NCBI GenBank assembly: GCA_022701925.1
Contig: JAKONM010000268.1
Coordinates: 1 to 25,561, forward strand
Source of the DNA: Microbacteriaceae bacterium
GTDB taxonomy: Bacteria > Actinomycetota > Actinomycetes > Actinomycetales > Microbacteriaceae
Direction: 5' to 3'
Length of the DNA stretch: 25,561 nt
The position numbers and the translations under genes were made by a program. Of the stretch, positions 1 to 6,694 are shown in pieces; position 1 is the stretch's first letter, and every line of letters begins with the position of its first letter. The notes beneath the pieces were generated by a model. That model ran no database searches and had not been told where the DNA came from. It worked only from the letters and a program-made list of their open reading frames with translations.

Positions 1-650
1 CGGGTGCAGGGCGCGCAGCCGATGGAGGGGTACCCCTGCCCCAGCAGCGCGTTCACGGGCACGAACTCCCGGTCCGCGTAGTCGAACCGCTCGTCGGCGG
101 TCCAGGCCGCCATCGGGTTCACCTTGACGACGCCGTTCTTCTCGTTCCAGGCGATCAGGGGGGTGTCCGCCCGGCCGACCGACTCCTCCCGCATCACGCC
201 GGTGATCCAGACCTCGTAGCGCGCCAGCGCGGCGTGCAGCGGGGCGACCTTGCGCATCGCGCAGCACAGGTTCGGGTCGCGGTCGTGCAGGCGCGGGCCG
301 AACTCGGCGTCCTGCTGGGGCACGGTCCGCCCCGCCTCGATGCTGCGGACCCGCACCTCCAGCTCCTGCGCGACCTGGTCGCGCACCGTCAGCGTCTCGT
401 CGAAGTGGTAGCCGGTGTCCAGGAACAGCACGTCCACGCCGGGCACGTGCTGCGCGACCAGGTGCGGCAGCACGCCGTCGGCCATGGAGGAGGTCACGGC
501 GACCTGCGGGCGGTCGAAGTGCTGCGCGACCCACTGCAGCACCTCGTCGGCCGAGGACTCCCCCAGCTCCGCCGCGCCCCGCTCCGCCAGGGCGCGCAGC
601 TCGACGGCCGAGCGGCGGGCGCAGGCGAGCCCGAGGTTCACGGCGCTCAT
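1..650 (-). CDS. cysH: Adenylyl-sulfate (APS) reductase CysH, 4Fe-4S type, 3' end cut by window
   Basis: Reduces activated sulfate (APS) to sulfite with thioredoxin in cytoplasmic assimilatory sulfate reduction. About 216 residues are visible; the C-terminus lies beyond base 1. The translation carries CCAMRK (coding DNA near 245-275) and GCAPC at the very left edge (bases 6-20). This paired-cysteine pattern (CC...CxxC) marks the iron-sulfur form that uses APS; classic PAPS reductases lack it. The N-terminal half has the expected PP-loop-like segment (VTSSMADGV) and FLDTGYHF. The ATG at 648-650 overlaps the sulfite reductase stop (647-649) as ATGA, so the two are probably co-translated. APS specificity is inferred from the cysteines. 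The final catalytic Cys-containing tail cannot be seen. Confidence 0.93.
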   Translation of the reverse strand, partial: MSAVNLGLACARRSAVELRALAERGAAELGESSADEVLQWVAQHFDRPQVAVTSSMADGVLPHLVAQHVPGVDVLFLDTGYHFDETLTVRDQVAQELEVRVRSIEAGRTVPQQDAEFGPRLHDRDPNLCCAMRKVAPLHAALARYEVWITGVMREESVGRADTPLIAWNEKNGVVKVNPMAAWTADERFDYADREFVPVNALLGQGYPSIGCAPCT

Positions 651-2344
651 GCCAGCGCCTCCTCCTCGGCGCGGTGGGCCCACTGCGCGAAGGTCTCGCC
701 GTCCGAGCGGTCCGCCGCGAACCGGCGAACCAGCCGCTCGACGTACTCGGGCAGGTCGTCGGCGGTCACCTTGAGCCCCCGGACGGTGCGGCCGAGCCCC
801 GCCTCCTCGCGCTCGGGCGAGGCCAGGCCGCCCCCCAGGTGCACCTGGAAGCCGGGCTGCTGGCCGCCGGCGCCGTCGGGCAGCAGCTGCCCCTTCAGCC
901 CGATGTCCGCGGTCTGGATGCGGGCGCAGCTGTTCGGGCAGCCGTTCACGTGCAGGGAGATGGGGGTGCCGACCTCGAAGCCGGCCAGGCGCTGCTCCAG
1001 CTGCTCGATGGCGCGGGTCGCGGCGTCCTTCGTCTCGACGATCGCCAGCTTGCAGAACTCGATGCCGGTGCAGGCGATCGTGCTGCGGCGGAAGGGGCTG
1101 GGCGTCGCCGAGAGCCCCAGCGCCGCCGCGCCCTCCACGACGGCCTGCACCCGCTCCTCCGGCACGTCGAGCAGCACGATCTTCTGGTGCGGCGTGGTGC
1201 GCAGGCGCTCTGAGCCGTTCGCCTCCAGCAGGTCGGCCAGCGCGTTCAGCGTCGGCCCGTCGACGCGACCCACGGTCGGCGCGACGCCGATGTAGAACCG
1301 GCCGTCCTTCTGCCGGTGCACGCCCACGTGGTCGCCAGGCGCGCTCGGCGCGGACGGCGGCGGGCCGTCGGGCAGGGCGCGCCCCAGGTACTCCGTCTCG
1401 AGCACCTCGCGGAAGCGCGCCGCGCCCCAGTCGGCCAGCAGGAACTTCAGCCGCGCCTTGTTGCGCAGGCGGCGGTAGCCGTAGTCGCGGAAGATCGACG
1501 CGACGCCCAGCCAGACGTCGGCGACCGCCTCCGGCGCCACGAAGGCGCCCAGCCGCTCGCCCAGCCGCGGCGCGGTGGAGAGCCCGCCGCCCACCCACAC
1601 GTCGTACCCGACGCCCAGCTCGGGGTGCCGGACGGCCACGAAGGCCACGTCGTTGATCTCGTGCACCACGTCGAGGCTGGGGTGGCCGGTGACCGCGGTC
1701 TTGAACTTGCGGGGCAGGTTCGCCAGCTCGGGGATCCCGATGTAGCGCGACGTGATCTGCTCGATCACGGGCGTCGGGTCGATCAGCTCGTCCGCGGCGA
1801 TGCCCGCGACCGGCGAGCCCAGGACCACGCGCGGCACGTCGCCGCACGCCTCCGTGGTGCCCAGCCCGACCGCCTCCAGCCGGCGCCAGATCTCGGGCAC
1901 GTCCTCCACGCGGATCCAGTGCAGCTGGATGTTCTGCCGGTCGGTGACGTCGGAGGTGTTCCGGCCGAAGTCGACCGAGATGCCGCCGATCGTGCGCAGC
2001 TGCTCGGTGGTCAGCTGCCCGCCGTCCAGCCGGACGCGCAGCATGAAGTACTCGTCCTCGAGCTCGTGCGGCTCGAGCGTCGCGGTCTTGCCGCCGTCGA
2101 TGCCGGGGCGGCGCTGCGTGTAGAGGCCCCACCAGCGGAACCGGCCGTGCAGGTCGGTCGGGTCGATCGAGGCGAAGCCGTCCCGCGAGTAGACGTCGAG
2201 GATGCGCTGACGCACGCTGAGGCCGCCGTCCTCCTGCTTCCAGCGCTCGTTCGCGTTCAGCGGGGTCGTGCCGTCGACGGCCCACTGGCCGTGGGAGCGG
2301 TTCGCCGTCGGCCGCGACGGCCTGTCCTGCACCTGGTCGACCAC
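647..2344 (-). CDS. sir: Ferredoxin-dependent assimilatory sulfite reductase (NirA/Sir type)
   Basis: Six-electron reduction of sulfite to sulfide with ferredoxin, directly after CysH in the pathway. 565 residues, the usual length for actinobacterial NirA-like enzymes. Two ferredoxin-like half-domain repeats are present. The siroheme/4Fe-4S ligands are Cys425, Cys431 (CTGIEFC), Cys469 and Cys473 (CPNSC). Tyr75 (WGLYTQRR) and Cys167 (TEACGDVPR) are 92 residues apart, the same spacing as the cross-linked Tyr69-Cys161 pair described for Mycobacterium tuberculosis NirA, which supports sulfite over nitrite as substrate. The start is GTG at 2342-2344, preceded by a strong GGAGG about 8 nt upstream. 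It is the first gene of an operon with cysH (ATGA overlap). A nitrite reductase is the alternative; the cysH partner argues against it. Confidence 0.94.
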   Translation of the reverse strand: MVDQVQDRPSRPTANRSHGQWAVDGTTPLNANERWKQEDGGLSVRQRILDVYSRDGFASIDPTDLHGRFRWWGLYTQRRPGIDGGKTATLEPHELEDEYFMLRVRLDGGQLTTEQLRTIGGISVDFGRNTSDVTDRQNIQLHWIRVEDVPEIWRRLEAVGLGTTEACGDVPRVVLGSPVAGIAADELIDPTPVIEQITSRYIGIPELANLPRKFKTAVTGHPSLDVVHEINDVAFVAVRHPELGVGYDVWVGGGLSTAPRLGERLGAFVAPEAVADVWLGVASIFRDYGYRRLRNKARLKFLLADWGAARFREVLETEYLGRALPDGPPPSAPSAPGDHVGVHRQKDGRFYIGVAPTVGRVDGPTLNALADLLEANGSERLRTTPHQKIVLLDVPEERVQAVVEGAAALGLSATPSPFRRSTIACTGIEFCKLAIVETKDAATRAIEQLEQRLAGFEVGTPISLHVNGCPNSCARIQTADIGLKGQLLPDGAGGQQPGFQVHLGGGLASPEREEAGLGRTVRGLKVTADDLPEYVERLVRRFAADRSDGETFAQWAHRAEEEALA

Positions 2345-2397
2345 GGCGTCCCCCTCCGGCCTGCGGGCCGCGAGTCGAACACGGACGGCCGGGTCAG

Positions 2398-2435
2398 CAC
2401 GAATCCCCGTGCGTCACGGACCGCAACACTTCGTG
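2398..2435. promoter_or_regulatory. Nested inverted repeats upstream of sir (possible operator)
   Basis: An outer pair, CACGAA (2398-2403) and TTCGTG (2430-2435), encloses a 13-bp palindrome CCGTGCGTCACGG (2407-2419; arms CCGTG/CACGG). It lies 54-91 bp upstream of the sir start, where a promoter would be expected. I see no convincing -10 (no TA step at all in 2345-2493). A sulfur- or redox-responsive regulator site is only a guess. Confidence 0.35.
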
Positions 2436-2474
2436 CGGGCCGCCCTGTTCCGAGGCGGGTGCGCGTCGTCGCCG

Positions 2475-2489
2475 GGCGCCGGAGGCGCC
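2475..2489 (-). terminator. Short GC hairpin just after the FAH-family gene
   Basis: GGCGCC-GGA-GGCGCC, six base pairs with a 3-nt loop, ends 4 nt past the stop codon at 2494. There is no U-tract. A closely similar stop-plus-hairpin sequence follows serA at 12049-12080, which makes a shared 3' end element more plausible than chance. Confidence 0.45.
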
Positions 2490-2493
2490 GTGC

Positions 2494-3264
2494 TCAGACC
2501 CGGTTCTTGGCGGGGTTCGTCAGGCGGCCGATGCCGCTGATCTCGATGTCCACGCGCTGGCCGTCGACGAAGCCGCCGAGGCCCGCCGGCGTGCCGGTCA
2601 GGATCAGGTCGCCCGGCAGCAGGGTCCAGATGTCGGACACGTACTCGATGATCTCCGGGATGCCGTGGATCATGTCGCTCGTGTGGCCGTGCCGGCGGGG
2701 CTCGCCGTCGACCCAGGTCTGGATCTCCACGCCGCGGGGGTCGATCTCGGTCTCGATGACGGGGCCGATCGGGCAGAAGGTGTCATAGCCCTTCGCCCGG
2801 GCCCACTGGCCGTCCTTGAACATCTCGTCGCGGGCGGAGACGTCGTTCGCGATCGTGTAGCCGAAGATCACCTGGTCGGCGTCCTCCGCCCGCACCCGCT
2901 TCGCGACCGAGCCGATCACGATGGCCAGCTCGCCCTCGTGCACCACGCGGCCCTCGACCGGCGGGATCTGGATGGTGTCGCCCGGCCCGATGATCGCGGT
3001 GTTCGGCTTCAGGAAGATGACCGGCCGGTCGCCCGTGCCGGGCGCCAGCTCCTCCTTGTGCTCGGCGTAGTTCAAGCCGACGCACACGATCTTGGAGCGC
3101 GGGATCACGGGGGCCAGCAGCCGGGCCTCGGCCAGCGGGATGCGCTCCCCCGTCGGCTCGAACCCCTGGAACATCGGGTCGCCGGACAGGACGACCAGGT
3201 CCTCGTCGTCGACGATGCCGAACTGCGGGTCGCTGCCCCCGGCACTGAACCGCGCGATCTTCAC
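2494..3264 (-). CDS. Fumarylacetoacetate hydrolase (FAH) family protein
   Basis: 256 residues, the size of the short bacterial FAH/FAHD1-type enzymes that cleave or decarboxylate acylpyruvates and related 2-oxo acids with Mg2+. Metal ligands are visible as Glu110 and Glu112 in HEGELAIVIG and Asp141 in NDVSARD; the N-terminal lid region has CVGLNYAEHKEE (61-72). A start further upstream is open in frame but the family-like sequence begins at MKIARF. That GTG (3262-3264) has no Shine-Dalgarno at a useful distance, but has a TACGCT -10 six bases upstream, so it is probably a leaderless start. Substrate unknown: 2-hydroxyhepta-2,4-diene-1,7-dioate isomerase, acylpyruvase and oxaloacetate decarboxylase are all possible. 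It is a single gene, divergent from the glycosylase. Confidence 0.88.
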   Translation of the reverse strand: MKIARFSAGGSDPQFGIVDDEDLVVLSGDPMFQGFEPTGERIPLAEARLLAPVIPRSKIVCVGLNYAEHKEELAPGTGDRPVIFLKPNTAIIGPGDTIQIPPVEGRVVHEGELAIVIGSVAKRVRAEDADQVIFGYTIANDVSARDEMFKDGQWARAKGYDTFCPIGPVIETEIDPRGVEIQTWVDGEPRRHGHTSDMIHGIPEIIEYVSDIWTLLPGDLILTGTPAGLGGFVDGQRVDIEISGIGRLTNPAKNRV

Positions 3265-3270
3265 CCTGCG

Positions 3271-3276
3271 AGCGTA
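3271..3276 (-). promoter_or_regulatory. -10 element of a leaderless promoter (FAH-family gene)
   Basis: TACGCT on the minus strand, ending 6 nt before the GTG start at 3264, so transcription is predicted to begin at the start codon itself. No consensus -35 is apparent. Confidence 0.6.
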
Positions 3277-3381
3277 GTCGTCGGCACCTCCACGCCCCCG
3301 GCCCGGCCAACACGCCGCCCTCGTGCGCGGATCCGCTGGACAGACGGCGTTCTCCCGGCTTCTGACGGCATCATCGCGCGC

Positions 3382-4242
3382 ATGCCCGAGATGCCCGAGG
3401 TGCACGCGCTGGCCAGCGACCTGTCGCTGCGGCTGGAGGGGCGCGTCGTCACGCGCCTCGACGTGTCCGCGTTCAGCGCGCTGAAGACCTTCGACCCGCC
3501 CGTCACCGCGGTCGCGGGGCGCGAGGTGCAGGACGTGACGCACCACGGCAAGCACCTGGACGTCGACCTGGGCGACCTGCACGTCGTGATCCACCTGGCC
3601 AAGGCGGGCTGGATCCGCTGGCACGACGTGCTGCCCGTACCGCGGCAGGGGCGCGGCGCTCTGGCGGCACGGCTGGTGCTGGAGGACGGGTCCGGCCTCG
3701 CGATCACCGAGGCGGGCACGAAGAAGTCGCTGTCGATCCATGTGGTGCGCGACCCGATGGAGATCGAGCGCATCGCGACGCTCGGGCCGGACCCGCTCGA
3801 CCCGTCCTTCACCCGGCAGCGGTTCGCCGAGGTGCTCAGCGCCGCGGGGCGCGCGCAGATCAAGGGCGTGCTGCGCGACCAGGCCCGCATCGCCGGCATC
3901 GGCAACGCCTACTCCGACGAGATCCTGCACGCGGCGAAGATGTCGCCCTTCAAGCCCGCGGCGATGAGCGGCGACGAGGTGGCGCGCCTGTTCGACGCGA
4001 TGCGGGCGGTGCTCGAGGACGCGGTGCGGCGCTCCGACGGCCTGGCGATGGCGGACCTCAAGGGCGAGAAGAAGTCGGGCATGCGGGTGCACGGCCGCAC
4101 CGGGGAGGCCTGCCCCGTCTGCGGCGACACCGTGCGCCAGGTGCGCTTCGCGGACGACAGCCTGCAGTACTGCCCGACGTGTCAGACCGGGGGCAAGCCC
4201 CTGGCGGACCGCGCCCTGAGCCGTCTGGGCATCTCGGTCTAG
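3382..4242 (+). CDS. Fpg/Nei family DNA glycosylase / AP lyase
   Basis: Base-excision repair enzyme removing oxidised bases and nicking the abasic site. 286 residues. After loss of Met1 the catalytic Pro2-Glu3 is exposed (MPEMPEVHALA), which fixes the start at 3382 and not at the second ATG. Lys57 (HHGKHLD) matches the conserved catalytic-domain lysine. The helix-two-turn-helix region includes GIGNAYSDEIL with Asn175. The C-terminal zinc finger has Cys244, 247, 264 and 267 (CPVC...CPTC). About 20 residues extend past the finger. It belongs to the actinobacterial Fpg/Nei paralogues and not clearly to canonical MutM, so lesion preference is open. No Shine-Dalgarno is visible; a weak CATCAT lies 7 nt before ATG, so a leaderless start is possible. 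The stop shares bases with the convergent DUF2382 gene. Confidence 0.92.
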   Translation: MPEMPEVHALASDLSLRLEGRVVTRLDVSAFSALKTFDPPVTAVAGREVQDVTHHGKHLDVDLGDLHVVIHLAKAGWIRWHDVLPVPRQGRGALAARLVLEDGSGLAITEAGTKKSLSIHVVRDPMEIERIATLGPDPLDPSFTRQRFAEVLSAAGRAQIKGVLRDQARIAGIGNAYSDEILHAAKMSPFKPAAMSGDEVARLFDAMRAVLEDAVRRSDGLAMADLKGEKKSGMRVHGRTGEACPVCGDTVRQVRFADDSLQYCPTCQTGGKPLADRALSRLGISV

Positions 4243-4670
4243 TCGGGCGCTCCGTCGACCTCGACCTCGACCTCGACGACCTCGCGGGACAGGGCGATCG
4301 TCTCCGATGAGGAGCCCGGCACCGCCGCGACGACGAGCCGCACCCGCTCGACCGGCACGACGACCGTGCTGATCACCGGCCGCTCCTCGTGGAGGACGAC
4401 CCAGGGGGTCGCCCGGAGCCCCGCCCCGTCGGGCGTGACCTCTGCGCCGTCGGCGTCGAGGCGCACCGTGCGCACCTGCTCGTGGCGGAGGCGCACGGTG
4501 ATCGTGCGCTCCTCCTCGACGACGCGCTTCTCGAGCCGGACCCGGCCGGTCACCCGGGTCGCGGTGCCCACGACGGCGCGCTGCTCCGAGCGGACCGTCT
4601 CGATCGCCTCGTCGTCGTGGACCGCGTCGTCGGCACGGTGCCGTCCGTCGCCCTCAGCGGGACGGGTCAT
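4239..4670 (-). CDS. Stand-alone DUF2382 (YsnF/AvaK-type) domain protein
   Basis: 143 residues, nearly all one DUF2382 domain. It has the typical alternating charged pattern: EAIETVRSEQRAVVG, GRVRLEKRVVEEERTITVRL, then HEERPVIS, VVPVERVRLV and a final EVVEVEVEVDG strand. The family is linked to general stress but has no known activity. It is rich in Val/Glu/Arg, with no signal peptide or membrane segment, and is presumably cytoplasmic. Start ATG at 4668-4670 with AGGAG 7 nt upstream. It follows the larger PRC-DUF2382 gene (4791-5663) after a 120-bp gap holding two strong hairpins, so it is probably not read through freely. Its conserved pattern is weaker than in the neighbour's domain, consistent with a diverged duplicate. 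Confidence 0.8.
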   Translation of the reverse strand: MTRPAEGDGRHRADDAVHDDEAIETVRSEQRAVVGTATRVTGRVRLEKRVVEEERTITVRLRHEQVRTVRLDADGAEVTPDGAGLRATPWVVLHEERPVISTVVVPVERVRLVVAAVPGSSSETIALSREVVEVEVEVDGAPD

Positions 4671-4698
4671 GGGGTGCTCCTGTCGTACGACGGCCGTG

Positions 4699-4722
4699 CC
4701 GCGGTCCGAGGACGGACCGCGG
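4699..4722 (-). terminator. Perfect 10-bp hairpin between the two DUF2382 genes (proximal)
   Basis: CCGCGGTCCG-AGGA-CGGACCGCGG. It lies in the leader of the stand-alone DUF2382 gene, 28 nt upstream of its ATG, and is the second of two tandem hairpins. No U-tract. It could be part of a tandem-hairpin terminator or a structured leader. Confidence 0.5.
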
Positions 4723-4732
4723 TGGAGGCTGG

Positions 4733-4775
4733 GACGCTCCCGGGGACCCGCGTCGGGCGGATCCCCGGGAGCGTC
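4733..4775 (-). terminator. Perfect 14-bp inverted repeat after PRC-DUF2382 gene (probable terminator)
   Basis: Arms 4733-4746 and 4762-4775 are exact complements over 14 bp with a 15-nt loop that itself can form CCCG-CGT-CGGG. It begins 15 nt after the stop codon at 4791-4793. No U-run follows. In high-GC actinobacteria such U-less, tandem hairpins are accepted terminator candidates. Confidence 0.6.
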
Positions 4776-4790
4776 ATGCGGACGCGATCG

Positions 4791-5663
4791 TCAGCGAGCG
4801 GTCGTCCCGTCGCCGTCGAGCTCGATCTGCTCCTTGCGGACGTCCTCGGTCACCGACTGCTGGCCGGCGACGCGCTCCGTGCCGAGCTTGACGCGCTCGA
4901 CGGGGACGGTGTCCTTGGTCACGTCGGGCACCTCCTCGGTCAGGACGACCTCGTGCTCCTCCTCGCTCAGCGTCGGACCGCCGGTGGCGGACGCGACGTT
5001 CGCGTCGGTGATGGGCTCGCGCTCGACGCGGACCTCGTCGTGGCTGGTGGGCACGGAGACGGTCTGCTGCTCCGTGACGATGTGCTTCCGCAGGCGGGCG
5101 CGGCCGGACTCGACCTGCTGCGTGCCGACGTGCAGGCGCTCCTCGGAGCGGGTCATGGCGTCGTCCGTGGTCGGACCGGAGGTGTCGTGCCCCCGGGTCG
5201 TGTCCGTGCCGCGGTCGGTCGCGCGCGGCGTCGGGACGACCTGGTCGCCGGCGGTGCCGCGGTCCGCGTCCCGCGCGGGTGCATCGACCGAGTCGTGGGC
5301 GGAGTCGCGGTCCGCGCCGCGCGTGGACCCGGTGTCCGCGCCGTGGTCGTGCGCGCCCAGGCCGTAGTGGTCGAAGATCCGGTCCTGCTCGGCGTCGTCG
5401 AGGTCGCCGTCGTCGGCGACGTTCGGCGCCGCCTTGATCGTGGCCTTGTCGTAGGCGACTCGGAGCGTCTCGCCGTCGAACTCGGCGGTCTCCAACGGGA
5501 CGAAGGACTCGTTGGTGCCGAAGAAGCCGGTGTTGACGGTGGCGAACAGGGGATGGCCGTCCTGCGCATCGACGTACACCTGCTTCACGGTGCCGACCTT
5601 GTCCCCGTCGCTGTCGACGAGCTTGCTGCCGGTGATCCGGTCGATGTCGTTGCTGGTGATCAT
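4791..5663 (-). CDS. PRC-barrel and DUF2382 two-domain protein
   Basis: 290 residues. PRC-barrel at about 1-78 (ITGSKLVDSDGDKVGTVKQVYVD, then FVPLETAEFDGETLRV). A low-complexity linker rich in Asp, Arg, Thr and Gly spans about 100-168. DUF2382 occupies about 170-283, opening with RSEERLHVGTQQVESGRARL and closing with VPVERVKLGTERV...VRKEQIEL. PRC-barrels in such proteins are thought to mediate protein or RNA contacts; this architecture recurs in actinobacterial stress-related loci, function unproven. Start ATG at 5661-5663 with AGGA 5 nt upstream. The open frame runs much further upstream, through the neighbouring genes, but there the sequence is only antisense-like noise. It is followed by strong hairpins and preceded on the same strand by a membrane protein gene 86 bp away. 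Confidence 0.87.
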   Translation of the reverse strand: MITSNDIDRITGSKLVDSDGDKVGTVKQVYVDAQDGHPLFATVNTGFFGTNESFVPLETAEFDGETLRVAYDKATIKAAPNVADDGDLDDAEQDRIFDHYGLGAHDHGADTGSTRGADRDSAHDSVDAPARDADRGTAGDQVVPTPRATDRGTDTTRGHDTSGPTTDDAMTRSEERLHVGTQQVESGRARLRKHIVTEQQTVSVPTSHDEVRVEREPITDANVASATGGPTLSEEEHEVVLTEEVPDVTKDTVPVERVKLGTERVAGQQSVTEDVRKEQIELDGDGTTAR

Positions 5664-5749
5664 GCTGTCCTGCTTCCTGTGATGCGTGCGCTCATGGCGC
5701 ACGGGGGCCGGCGGGTGTTCCCGCGCGGCCGCGTCGGTGGGGAGGGTGC

Positions 5750-6403
5750 TCAGGCCCTGGCGGCGGCGAAGCGGTCGACCTTGCGGTGGAACCGCATGCC
5801 GCCGAGGCCGCCGAGCAGCGCGCCGACGAGACTGAAGACGACGGCGACGACGAGCGACGAGATGCCGGTCGCCGTCGCGGCGTCGCCGTCGATCGGCAAC
5901 CCGCTGTTCGTCAGCTGCGAGAAGGCGTCGGTGCTGCCGGCGAGGACCGCGGCGGCGATCGCGGCGAGCACCGCCACGATGACGGCCCACAGCCAGACGG
6001 CGAGGCCCTGCTTCAGGCCGCTGAACCGCGCCATGCGGCCGGCGACGTAGCCGCCGATGTAGTACCCGACGAAGAGCACGAAGGCGAGCGCCACGATGCC
6101 CGCGATCCCCGCGGTGCGCAGGGTCCCGGCGTCGTTCGGGTCCGCGCCGGAGTCCTGCACCCCGGTCGCGGCCAGGACGCCGGTGATGATCGCGGTCAGC
6201 AGCACCACCGCGCCGGTGGCGGTGAGCCAGCCGAAGAAGGCGAGGAAGAAGCGCATGCCGCCGAACTCGGCCTTCTCCGCGGCGACGAGGTCGCGCTCGG
6301 CGCCGTTGCGCCGGCCGTGGCCCTCCTGTGCGTCGGCGGCCTTGGCGGTGGTCGCGTGCGGGTCTCCCGCGGCGTGCTGGTCGGTCTGGCTGTCGTCGGA
6401 CAT
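5750..6403 (-). CDS. Four-helix membrane protein of unknown function
   Basis: 217 residues. A charged soluble N-terminus of about 48 residues (Asp, His, Ala, Glu rich) is followed by four hydrophobic segments: FFLAFFGWLTATGAVVLLTA, AGIAGIVALAFVLFVGYYIG, LAVWLWAVIVAVLAAIAAAV and ISSLVVAVVFSLVGALLGGL. The second ends in GGYVAGRMAR, the Gly-rich helix-end motif found in small stress-linked membrane proteins of the YrzE/TIGR04086 kind, to which it may be distantly related. The fourth ends in a basic tail (RFHRKVDR). Start ATG at 6401-6403 with GGAG about 9 nt upstream. It lies upstream of the PRC-DUF2382 gene on the same strand, and such pairs occur together, but I cannot assign a job. Confidence 0.8.
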   Translation of the reverse strand: MSDDSQTDQHAAGDPHATTAKAADAQEGHGRRNGAERDLVAAEKAEFGGMRFFLAFFGWLTATGAVVLLTAIITGVLAATGVQDSGADPNDAGTLRTAGIAGIVALAFVLFVGYYIGGYVAGRMARFSGLKQGLAVWLWAVIVAVLAAIAAAVLAGSTDAFSQLTNSGLPIDGDAATATGISSLVVAVVFSLVGALLGGLGGMRFHRKVDRFAAARA

Positions 6404-6694
6404 GGTTCCGCTCCGGGAGGTCGTCGGTCGGGATCCCGATCGACCGTGAGCCGGTCGGCGGGACGCCGCAGCCCGAGTCCGGGGGCGATGCACCACACCC
6501 CGGACCGGCCTGCTCGTCGTGCTGCCGAAGTCCGGGGCAACACCAGGACACTAACCGCGCTCGGCCTGCTGCGGCTCGACGCTCAGCGCACGTGCGGCGG
6601 CCTCCCGACGGACAGGCAGGTCCGGCCGCATGCGGTGCGCCGACCCCCGGCGCGTCCCGTTCGAGACGAACGCCGGGCGACCGGCTGCCCGGGT
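6404..6694. other. 291-bp noncoding gap between desaturase and membrane protein genes
   Basis: No gene is visible on either strand. It holds a perfect 12-bp palindrome TCGGGATCCCGA (6428-6439) and, on the minus strand, a possible -10 TAGTGT (6548-6553) that would give the 217-residue membrane protein a leader of about 140 nt. No clear terminator follows the desaturase stop. Confidence 0.4.
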
